From the NCBI GenBank assembly GCA_023442755.1, contig JAEZXS010000018.1, positions 1 through 11,732 on the forward strand: a DNA stretch of 11,732 bases, read 5' to 3'. The position numbers were made by a program, and so were the translations under genes. Each line of letters begins with the position of its first letter. Position 1 is the stretch's first letter. Shown piece after piece: positions 1 through 5,897 of the stretch. The notes beneath the pieces were generated by a model. That model was not told where the DNA came from, did not search any database, and was given only the letters and a program-made list of their open reading frames with translations. Source of the DNA: Pseudomonadota bacterium. GTDB lineage: Bacteria; Desulfobacterota; Syntrophobacteria; Syntrophobacterales; Syntrophobacteraceae.

Positions 1-239
1 GTTCCGCAGAGCGCAACGGAGGCCGCCTGCAGCCAGTAGATTCCTACCGGCTTTTTGTTTCTGGCCTCATCCTGAAATCGTATCTGAACGTAATCTCCGG
101 TCTCCAGCATCTGGGAGGTTGCCTGCGCAAACCGCGATTCGTCCCGGTCCACGGGCGGCAGCTTCGTCAATCCCGGCACATAGAGGAGCAGGCAGAGAAG
201 AACGAGAAGAAGGCATGCTTTGTACTGTTCCGCCTTCAC
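1..239 (-). CDS. ArnT/PMT-family glycosyltransferase, N-terminal part (runs off window)
   Basis: The first 79 or so codons of a GT-C fold membrane glycosyltransferase of the ArnT (GT83, dolichol-phosphate-mannosyl-transferase-like) family. Such enzymes move a sugar from a polyprenyl phosphate donor to lipid A or another acceptor on the periplasmic face of the inner membrane. Translation from GTG at 239 gives a short cytoplasmic start, a hydrophobic segment (about residues 8-24, CLLLVLLCLLLYVPGL), then the family hallmark LPPVDRDESRFAQAT and IRFQDEARNKKPVGIYWLQ. The acidic DRDE loop is the metal and catalytic region of ArnT. GTG is chosen because an in-frame TGA lies 21 bases upstream and GGGGAG sits nine bases before it. 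An overlapping 83-codon frame (67-318) lacks any family signal. The sugar and acceptor cannot be told from this fragment. It lies 148 bases downstream of the Abi gene on the same strand; I see no convincing promoter in that gap. Confidence 0.85.
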   Translation of the reverse strand, partial: MKAEQYKACLLLVLLCLLLYVPGLTKLPPVDRDESRFAQATSQMLETGDYVQIRFQDEARNKKPVGIYWLQAASVALCG

Positions 240-387
240 CGGCAGTTGCTCCCCAATTCACCCCGAGATATGGAACCCGGCAACAAAAATTCAAATCCGT
301 TTTGATACCATCCTGCATTCATTTTGGGCTTACATTTCCGGCTGCACACAGAATATACAGTTCAAACAGCAAAAGAGTGCCACAATT

Positions 388-1341
388 TCAGGCTATTACG
401 CCCGCCCGGATGGTCTTATCCTGCGAGGAAGAGCTTACCCCCCAAAACGGACTCGCTTCCCAATCCGGCGGGAACCCCATTGCAGAGGGTGTGATGGCAG
501 AGTATTTTTTCAATAATGCAGCCAATCGGTCTTGCCATTTCGAACCATCTGCTACGACTCTTATGAGAGCACACAGAACAACAGCCTGTGCATAAAAGGT
601 GTTCGGCCTTTTTAGATGTTCTTTGAGTGAAGCAATCGATTTGGGTTTAATGCTGAAGTCACGATTCCAAAGTGTGGAGTGATGGGCACACAGATTACGG
701 AGAAAGGTCATAGAGTGTAACCATGATCTGACCACAACTTCATGCATGCCGAAAGGTCTGCAAATCATCTTCTTATCCATGGCATCAGCGAGTCCCGAAA
801 AAAGCCGGGACAGTGTACCCAGGGAGAGAATCTCCACAACCATCCAACTTGGGGGCAGCTCGGGATGACAGTATTTCTCTAGATAATTGCTGATAAATGG
901 CTCAGGCTTCTTTCTTTCTATTTCTTTCTTGATTTTACTCAAAAATTCATCATGCAATTTAGGATCTGTAAAATAAGCAGGGTCCATAAACCAATGTGGG
1001 CCGTGGCGAAGGGACATCGTGTTTGAGATGCAAGCCCGGAAGGCAACTTCTATGCGTTCAACGGCATCCATTACAAGAAGCCGAAGTTCACGATCGAAGA
1101 TATAAACATCGAGGATAGTCCTGAATGTTGTGCCTGGGATGAAGCTATATTCGGGACAAGTTGAGCCTTTTGCGTAGAACGCGTGGAAGTAGCCGGAAAG
1201 ACGAAAATATCCTATGAATCGCAAATAGTGGATTGCCTTTTCACGGTCCGGCACCACAAGTCCACGTTCAATTAAGAGATCAACTTGTTGGTCCAATGAT
1301 AGAGCGGGCTTGCAGAAGTTTTCATCACGAAAGCCATGCAT
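388..1341 (-). CDS. Abi_2/AbiF-type abortive infection protein (HEPN ribonuclease)
   Basis: A 317-residue protein of the Abi_2 family (AbiD/AbiF-like), associated with abortive infection of phage-infected cells. Seen in the sequence: the family N-terminus KPALSLDQQVDLLIERGL (11-28), the core signature FIGYFRLSGY (42-51), DRELRLLVMDAVERIEVAFR (83-102), and an RX4H motif at R215-H220 (RNLCAH, followed by H221 and WNR). RX4H is the catalytic signature of HEPN RNases, so an RNA-cleaving toxin activity is inferred. The family commonly ends at a GFPxDWxxxPxW block, present here at 289-300; the 17 residues after it look like a non-conserved tail. GC is clearly below the flanking genes (17 of 60 bases at 901-960 against 45 of 60 in argC at 4201-4260), which suggests acquisition by transfer. 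ATG follows a U-run directly with no normal Shine-Dalgarno; the nearest purine-rich stretch (GGCGGG) is locked in a hairpin. No partner protein gene is visible; an RNA partner is possible (see the hairpin upstream). Confidence 0.88.
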   Translation of the reverse strand: MHGFRDENFCKPALSLDQQVDLLIERGLVVPDREKAIHYLRFIGYFRLSGYFHAFYAKGSTCPEYSFIPGTTFRTILDVYIFDRELRLLVMDAVERIEVAFRACISNTMSLRHGPHWFMDPAYFTDPKLHDEFLSKIKKEIERKKPEPFISNYLEKYCHPELPPSWMVVEILSLGTLSRLFSGLADAMDKKMICRPFGMHEVVVRSWLHSMTFLRNLCAHHSTLWNRDFSIKPKSIASLKEHLKRPNTFYAQAVVLCALIRVVADGSKWQDRLAALLKKYSAITPSAMGFPPDWEASPFWGVSSSSQDKTIRAGVIA

Positions 1342-1392
1342 AAAAAATACCCGCCGGGGTGCGCATCGTTGAGAGGCGTGGCGGGTGCGTTA
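1342..1392 (-). ncRNA. Candidate ~50-nt structured RNA or attenuator hairpin with U-tract, 5' to the Abi gene
   Basis: On the minus strand, ACCCGCC (1386-1380) can pair perfectly with GGCGGGT (1355-1349). The 24-nt loop can form a further CGC/GCG pairing. Six uridines follow (1347-1342) and the Abi ATG begins at the next base. With the promoter just upstream, the predicted transcript would start near 1392 and consist of little more than this hairpin and U-run. It could be a small RNA ending here, a transcription attenuator for the Abi gene, or a structure hiding its ribosome site. The structure is visible; its role, and the call of an RNA gene, are inference. Confidence 0.45.
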
Positions 1393-1398
1393 CGATGA

Positions 1399-1426
1399 AT
1401 ATCGGGCTCCCGCCGCCAAAAGTCAA
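1399..1426 (-). promoter_or_regulatory. Candidate sigma70 promoter for the Abi gene / small RNA
   Basis: Minus-strand TTGACT (1426-1421), 16-base spacer, GATATT (1404-1399); four or five of six bases match consensus in each box. The predicted start is near 1392, about 50 bases before the Abi ATG. A six-base inverted repeat, CATCGT (1397-1392) with ACGATG (1369-1364), lies just downstream and could be an operator. Confidence 0.55.
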
Positions 1427-1698
1427 GCACTTTTTCAGATACTTATTTCTTCGGTTTGGTTCAGAAAAGTCGCGCATTCAAGCCCGAAGTTTACAATTTC
1501 CACCACCAGTACGTTTACCGTGATCTCAGGGTGAATATGAATTGCAGCTTCCGACCTGTCCCTCCAGGACATGCATATTAAAAATTCCTCTCCGGGCACG
1601 AAAGCGGGCACAATCACTGAAATGAAGAAGTGATCCAAACCCGCTAAGTGACCGGAGGAGGAAAATCGAGCTTTGTAAAAACTAATTCCGCTAGCTTT
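1427..1698. other. Intergenic stretch between aspC and the Abi promoter, no convincing gene
   Basis: Together with the Abi leader this is about 357 bases without a recognised gene. The only sizeable minus-strand frame (1638-1435, 67 codons) would need a TTG start with a poor ribosome site and matches no family I know. No strong terminator follows aspC; the nearest candidate is a weak sequence before TTTTT around 1672-1676. A small hairpin, TGTCC-TGGAG-GGACA, is visible around 1556-1572 in minus orientation. The stretch may hold remnants of the insertion that brought the Abi gene, or an unrecognised RNA. Confidence 0.4.
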
Positions 1699-2895
1699 CT
1701 ATTCCAACTTCTTCAACGCGGCTTCCACCGCATCGAAGCCCTTCTTTATCTCTTCCGTGGAAAGGGCATAAGAGAGGCGAAGGCAGCGCTCTTCCCCGAA
1801 CGCGCTCCCGGGCACGACCGCAACGTGGGCCGTTTCCATCAGGTAGTTGGCCAGATCGAGCGAATCCTTTATCACCCGGCCCTCAACCTTTTTCCCGAAA
1901 TAGGAGCTGAAGTTCGGGAAGACATAAAAAGCTCCGTCGGGAACGGGACAAGTTACGCCGGGAAGCTTTGAAAGGCGTTCCACCACGTAGCGGGACCGCT
2001 CCTCGAAAACATTCGCCATCTCCTGCACGATTCCCTGACCGCCCACCAGCGCTTCGACGCTAGCCCACTGGGCGATCGAAGATGGATTGCTGGTCGACTG
2101 GCTCTGTACCTTGGTCGCCGCTTTGACCGCATCGGCGTTGCCGAGCAGGTACCCGATGCGCCAGCCGGTCATGCAGTAGCTCTTGCTCACGCCGTTGATG
2201 ATGAACGTACGTTCGCGAAGCCTTTCCTCGGCCATGGCGATATTCACCCACTTGCGACCGCCGAACAGGATCCGGTAATAAATGTCGTCGCTCGCGATCA
2301 GGACGTCCTCGTGCCTGAGCAGCACCTCGGCAATGGCCTTGAGCTGTTCGACGCTGTAGTACTTTCCGGTCGGGTTTGACGGGCTGTTCAGGATCATGAG
2401 CCGCGTTTTCGGCGTGATCGCTTTTTCGAGGTCTTCGGGAAGAAGCCTGAAATCGTTTTCCACCGGACAGGGAACGATGACCGGTTTTGCATCGGCCAGT
2501 TCCACCATGTCGGGGTAGCTCACCCAGTAGGGAGACGGAATGATCACCTCGTCCCCGGGATTGAGCAGGGCCTGGAACAGGTTATAGAGCGCGTGTTTGC
2601 CGCCGCACGACACCAGCACGTTTTCGGGCTTGTAGGAAAGCCCGTAGTCGGTTTCCACCGTCCGGCAAACGGCATTTTTGAGTTCGTCGATACCGCCGAC
2701 GGCCGTATAGCGGGTCTGGCCGTCGCGGATACTCTGGACGGCGGCTTCGCGGATGTTGTCCGGCGTGTCGAAATCCGGTTCTCCAACCCCAAAGTTGATG
2801 ACGTTTATGCCGCTTTGCTTGAGGGCTTTTGCTTTCGCATTGATGGTGAGCGTAGCAGAAGGTTTGATCCTGGAAATTCGATTGGAAAGTCTCAT
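1699..2895 (-). CDS. aspC: Pyridoxal-phosphate aspartate-type aminotransferase (class I, subgroup Ib)
   Basis: A 398-residue fold-type I aminotransferase, most like bacterial aspartate (or aspartate/prephenate) aminotransferases, which move an amino group between aspartate and 2-oxoglutarate in the cytoplasm. Visible landmarks: N-terminal SNRISRIKPSATL typical of subgroup Ib; GVGEPDFDTP (36-45); the cofactor-binding SCGGKHALYN (96-105); LNSPSNPTG with N174; SDDIYY with D203 or D204 and Y206; the Schiff-base lysine K238 in NGVSKSYCMTGWRIGY; and R373 in CLRLSYA, which holds the substrate carboxylate. Length is normal and nothing essential is missing. The ATG overlaps the truA stop as ATGA, with AGGG about ten bases upstream, so translational coupling with truA is likely. 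It appears to be the last gene of the argC-truA-aspC run. Substrate range (aspartate, prephenate or another amino acid) cannot be settled from motifs alone, so the symbol is provisional. Confidence 0.93.
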   Translation of the reverse strand: MRLSNRISRIKPSATLTINAKAKALKQSGINVINFGVGEPDFDTPDNIREAAVQSIRDGQTRYTAVGGIDELKNAVCRTVETDYGLSYKPENVLVSCGGKHALYNLFQALLNPGDEVIIPSPYWVSYPDMVELADAKPVIVPCPVENDFRLLPEDLEKAITPKTRLMILNSPSNPTGKYYSVEQLKAIAEVLLRHEDVLIASDDIYYRILFGGRKWVNIAMAEERLRERTFIINGVSKSYCMTGWRIGYLLGNADAVKAATKVQSQSTSNPSSIAQWASVEALVGGQGIVQEMANVFEERSRYVVERLSKLPGVTCPVPDGAFYVFPNFSSYFGKKVEGRVIKDSLDLANYLMETAHVAVVPGSAFGEERCLRLSYALSTEEIKKGFDAVEAALKKLE

Positions 2896-3680
2896 TGCAA
2901 AGAACCCTTTTCCCCACTGGTATAATTTACAGATATGAGATAAAGCCCATGGGCCGGAGCGGTCATTCCCGCCTTCCTGCGGTCCCTGCCGGCAAGAATT
3001 CCGGCAAAATCCTCAGGCGTCCGCTTCCCTTTGCCCACTTCGACGATAGTCCCCGTAAGGTTTCGGACCATGTGACGCAGAAAGCCGTTTCCCTCGAAAG
3101 TCAACGTCAGGAAATCGGGGGCGGGCCGGTCCAAAACAGCCCGGAACATGTTGCGCTCCGTTGAAGAAACCGGGGACCCGGATGCCATGAAGGCGGAAAA
3201 ATCATTCCACCCGAGTATCTTCTCCAGGCACTCCTCCATCGGAGCGGTATCAAGCGGCCTTCGGACATGCCACGCCAATTTTCGCAGCAAAGCGGACGGA
3301 ACAGGCCGATTCAAAATGTGGTACTCATAAGTTTTGCTTATGGCGGAAAACCGCGAATGAAACGATTCATCGGCTTCTTCCGCTTCGAGCACCACGATAT
3401 CAGGGGGGAGCAGACTGTTCAAGCCGCGAAGGATCTCTTCAGGCTTCAACCTGCTGCGGCAGTGGAAATTCACCACCTGCCCTCTTGCATGGACACCCGC
3501 GTCCGTCCTGCCCGATGCTCGCACACCTATCCTGGTGCCCAGCATGATTTCAAGCCGGGATTCGACAACCTCCTGTATGGATAACCGGCCGGCCTGCCTC
3601 TGCCACCCGTGATACCCGGAGCCGTCGTATTCGAGAACGAGTTTAATATTGCGCCGTGCCTGGCTGTCAGGTTCATTCAT
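2892..3680 (-). CDS. truA: tRNA pseudouridine synthase A
   Basis: A 262-residue TruA, which converts uridines 38-40 in the anticodon stem-loop of many tRNAs to pseudouridine. The N-terminal block NIKLVLEYDGSGYHGWQRQ (11-29) is diagnostic. The catalytic aspartate is D60 in ASGRTDAGVHARGQVVNF. FHSRFSAISKTYEYHI (107-122) carries the conserved arginine and the tyrosine (Y118) that stacks in the active site. GNGFLRHMVRNLTGT (197-211) is the C-terminal family signature. Length is close to the usual 240-270. The ATG at 3680 has only a weak GAG nearby, 53 bases after the argC stop, so expression probably relies on readthrough from argC. The gene ends inside the aspC start (ATGA). Placement after argC and the ribosomal protein operon is plausible for Desulfobacterota but is not functional evidence. 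Confidence 0.96.
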   Translation of the reverse strand: MNEPDSQARRNIKLVLEYDGSGYHGWQRQAGRLSIQEVVESRLEIMLGTRIGVRASGRTDAGVHARGQVVNFHCRSRLKPEEILRGLNSLLPPDIVVLEAEEADESFHSRFSAISKTYEYHILNRPVPSALLRKLAWHVRRPLDTAPMEECLEKILGWNDFSAFMASGSPVSSTERNMFRAVLDRPAPDFLTLTFEGNGFLRHMVRNLTGTIVEVGKGKRTPEDFAGILAGRDRRKAGMTAPAHGLYLISVNYTSGEKGSLQ

Positions 3681-3733
3681 TGCTCAAGACTGCCCGCAAG
3701 GATTTCCGCAAACCGGCACATTCCGCACCCGCA

Positions 3734-4774
3734 TCAGGGCTGCCATGGCGCATAATCGAGCCCGGCATCCTCCGGGAACCCGCACATGATGTTCATATTG
3801 CACACGGCCTGGCCGGATGCGCCCCGCGTGAGATTGTCGATAACCGAGATGACGATCACCCTGCCCGTGCGCGGATCGACTTTCCAACCCAGGTCGCAGT
3901 AGTTGCTTCCTCTGACCTGGAGCGAGGCGGGAAGTTCCCCCGGTCCGGACAGGCGTACGAAACGCGCCTCTTTGTAGAATTCTCTGAAAGCGGCATCCAC
4001 CTCATTGGCCCCTGTTCCGGAGGTGAGCTTTGCATAAACCGTGGTGAGAATCCCGCGGGTCATCGGGACCAGGTGCGGCGTGAAATTGATCGTGACCGGC
4101 ACTCCCGCCAGGACGCTCATCTCCTGCTCGATTTCGGGCGTATGCCGATGCTCTGCAACCTTGTACGCCTTGAAGCCCTCGTTCACCTCGCAGAAATGCA
4201 CCCCGAGGGACGCCCCGCGGCCCGCGCCGGAAACCCCGGACTTGGAGTCGGCGATAATAGTCTCCGGGACGATCAGGCGGCCTGCAAGGAGCGGAGCTGC
4301 AGCAAGTATCGCGCTGGTGGGATAGCAGCCCGGATTGGCGACGAGGCGCGCATCGCGGATGCGATCCCGGTAGAGTTCCGGCAGGCCGTACACCGCTTCT
4401 TTCAGCAACTCGGGCGTCTTGTGCGTGGAATACCATCGGCCGTAGACCTCCGCGTCCCGCAGGCGGTAATCCGCGCTCAGGTCCACCACCTTGACGCCCC
4501 GGTCGAGTAGACCGGGTACGATATCCATGGCGGCCTCGTGCGGAAGGGCCGTAAAGACGAGGTCGGCGGAAGCGGCGAGCTTTTCCGGTTCGGTATCTTC
4601 GAAAATCAGGTCGCAGTGGCCTTTGAGAGCCGGATAGAATTCACTGAGCCGTTTCCCCTTCTGCTGTCTCGACGTGATCAGGGTAATCTGGGCAAAAGGA
4701 TGTGCGCACAAAAGGCGCATCAATTCGAAACCCGTGTAGCCGGACGCACCGGCAATGGCTACGCGCACCTTCAT
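3734..4774 (-). CDS. argC: N-acetyl-gamma-glutamyl-phosphate reductase
   Basis: ArgC reduces N-acetylglutamyl phosphate to the semialdehyde with NADPH, the third step of arginine biosynthesis. The start at 4774 gives 346 residues beginning MKVRVAIAGASGYTGFEL, the Rossmann GxxGxxG NADP motif. GGAG eight bases upstream supports it; the longer frame from 4816 would begin inside the terminator hairpin and adds 14 residues with no family match. Catalytic C150 lies in VANPGCYPTSAI, with the family histidine in AEHRHTPEIEQE (H211). SKSGVSGAGRGAS and the C-terminal GSNYCDLGWK and VIDNLTRGASGQAVCN are standard ArgC blocks. It is the first gene of the argC-truA-aspC run. No other arg gene is nearby, so the pathway is scattered. 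Its promoter is unclear because a terminator ends 11 bases before the ribosome site. Confidence 0.96.
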   Translation of the reverse strand: MKVRVAIAGASGYTGFELMRLLCAHPFAQITLITSRQQKGKRLSEFYPALKGHCDLIFEDTEPEKLAASADLVFTALPHEAAMDIVPGLLDRGVKVVDLSADYRLRDAEVYGRWYSTHKTPELLKEAVYGLPELYRDRIRDARLVANPGCYPTSAILAAAPLLAGRLIVPETIIADSKSGVSGAGRGASLGVHFCEVNEGFKAYKVAEHRHTPEIEQEMSVLAGVPVTINFTPHLVPMTRGILTTVYAKLTSGTGANEVDAAFREFYKEARFVRLSGPGELPASLQVRGSNYCDLGWKVDPRTGRVIVISVIDNLTRGASGQAVCNMNIMCGFPEDAGLDYAPWQP

Positions 4775-4797
4775 CGCTTTTTCTCCGTAAGCCGGAT

Positions 4798-4833
4798 AAA
4801 AGGAAGGGCACTGCACCGTAAGGTGCAGCGCCC
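4798..4833 (-). terminator. Rho-independent terminator after rpsI / possible argC attenuator
   Basis: In minus orientation GGGCGCTGCACC, loop TTAC, GGTGCAGTGCCC: a 12-bp stem with one G-U pair, then TTCCTTTT. It closes the rplM-rpsI operon. A second small perfect hairpin (CCGAA-CGA-TTCGG, 4859-4847) precedes it, so the pair may instead act as a leader attenuator for argC. Confidence 0.85.
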
Positions 4834-4945
4834 TGTATATTCAACACCGAATCGTTCGGCTGACTGGCTCAAATAACGCTCTGGAAAGAAATCCGGAGTA
4901 CTAACCGGCTCACCCCGGCAATCGGAGTGCAGTTCCGGAGGCCGA

Positions 4946-5338
4946 TTAACGTTTCGAATACTGGAATCGCGCTCTGGCGCTCTTACGGCCGTATTTCTTT
5001 CTCTCTTTCACGCGGGAGTCGCGGGTGAGAAACCCGGCTCTTTTCAATACTTCGCGGAATTCGGGATTGAGCTCGAGAAGCGCTTTTGAAATCCCGTGCC
5101 GGATGGCCCCTGCCTGGCCGGAAATGCCTCCGCCCGCCACGCTGACGGCAACATCGAGCTTCCCGAGGGTGCCGGTGAGCACCATGGGCTGCGCAATGAC
5201 CATCTTGCTGGTTTCCCTGTCCAGATACTCATCGGCAGGGGATTTGTTTATAACGACCTGTCCGGTCCCCGGCTGCAGCCAAACCCGTGCAACTGCCGTC
5301 TTTCGTTTTCCCGTTGCGTAAAAGCGTTGTTCAGGCAT
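4946..5338 (-). CDS. rpsI: 30S ribosomal protein S9 (uS9)
   Basis: A complete 130-residue S9, a small-subunit head protein whose C-terminal tail reaches the P-site tRNA anticodon region. Seen: YATGKRKTAVARVWL (7-21), GTGQVVINK, the VSVAGGGISGQAGAIRHGISKALL block (66-89), LTRDSRVKERKKYGRKSARARFQ, and the invariant basic end YSKR. It starts 13 bases after the rplM stop, with GGAG about ten bases before the ATG, so it is co-transcribed with rplM. It is followed by a hairpin terminator 113 bases downstream. Nothing is unusual in length or composition. Confidence 0.98.
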   Translation of the reverse strand: MPEQRFYATGKRKTAVARVWLQPGTGQVVINKSPADEYLDRETSKMVIAQPMVLTGTLGKLDVAVSVAGGGISGQAGAIRHGISKALLELNPEFREVLKRAGFLTRDSRVKERKKYGRKSARARFQYSKR

Positions 5339-5351
5339 CTAACCGCGTCTC

Positions 5352-5792
5352 CTACTTTTTCTCTATCAGTTTCAACACAGCAGGCTGCTGGGCTTCATGT
5401 GGATGCTCGGGGCCCGTATAGACCTTGAGCTTCTTTATGAGTTTCCGGCCAAGCCGGTTTTTTGGAAGCATGCCCCAGACGGCCAGGCGGATCATCCGTT
5501 CAGGCTTGTCCTGGATGAGTTTGCGTGCCGTTGTCGCTTTTACTCCACCCATATAACCGCTGTAGCGATAATAGGTCTTCTGGTTCCATTTGTCGCCGGT
5601 CAACTTGATTTTGTCCGCATTGACGACCACAACGAACTCACCGGTATCCACATGGGGAGTAAAAGTGGGGAGGTGTTTTCCTCTAATCCGGACGGCAATC
5701 TGGGTGGCCAGGCGCCCCAGCACCTGATTTTCGGCATCGACCACTATCCATTTGCGCTTGTCCGGCTCAAACTTTGCGCTTTCCGTTTTCAT
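5352..5792 (-). CDS. rplM: 50S ribosomal protein L13 (uL13)
   Basis: A complete 146-residue L13, an early-assembling large-subunit protein that binds 23S rRNA. Seen: RKWIVVDAENQVLGRLATQ (13-31), the RGKHLPTFTPHVDTGEFVVVVNA block, YYRYSGYMGG, and the MLPKNRLGRKLIKKLKVYTGPEHPH signature (108-132). The N-terminal dozen residues (MKTESAKFEPDK) are less conserved. The ATG has GGAG six bases upstream and a leader of only about 33 nt after a very strong promoter. In E. coli this operon is autoregulated through the rplM leader; the leader here is short and I see no clear stable hairpin in it. Confidence 0.98.
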   Translation of the reverse strand: MKTESAKFEPDKRKWIVVDAENQVLGRLATQIAVRIRGKHLPTFTPHVDTGEFVVVVNADKIKLTGDKWNQKTYYRYSGYMGGVKATTARKLIQDKPERMIRLAVWGMLPKNRLGRKLIKKLKVYTGPEHPHEAQQPAVLKLIEKK

Positions 5793-5832
5793 TCCGCACT
5801 CCGAATTGGAAAAATTTAACCTGAAGCAGTGA

Positions 5833-5861
5833 ATGATACAGGCTGGAATTTATGTTGTCAA
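5833..5861 (-). promoter_or_regulatory. Near-consensus sigma70 promoter of rplM-rpsI
   Basis: Minus-strand TTGACA (5861-5856, perfect -35), 17-base spacer, TATCAT (5838-5833, five of six). The start is predicted around 5826. It lies in the 105-base gap between the lptD stop and the rplM ATG, separating the ribosomal operon from lptD. Confidence 0.9.
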
Positions 5862-5897
5862 GCGGGGATTTTATGCACCGGGAAGAAAAAAGGTGCC

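Noticed and set aside
67..318. 83-codon minus-strand frame at the left edge
   Set aside because: It is an out-of-frame shadow; the neighbouring frame from GTG 239 encodes clear ArnT-family motifs.
240..387. Promoter for the ArnT-like gene (TTGAAT ... CATATC around 264-300)
   Set aside because: The -10 box matches only three of six bases; not strong enough to call.
1435..1638. 67-codon minus-strand frame between aspC and the Abi gene
   Set aside because: It needs a TTG start with no good ribosome site, matches no family I recognise, and its end runs up to the Abi promoter. It could be a chance frame; not called as a gene.
4775..4816. Fourteen-residue N-terminal extension of ArgC from ATG 4816
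   Set aside because: That ATG is inside the terminator stem; ATG 4774 has a good GGAG and begins exactly at the NADP-binding motif.
5875..5896. Inverted repeat GCACC/GGTGC after lptD as a terminator
   Set aside because: Only five base pairs with a 12-nt loop, and the T-run is inside the loop rather than after the stem.
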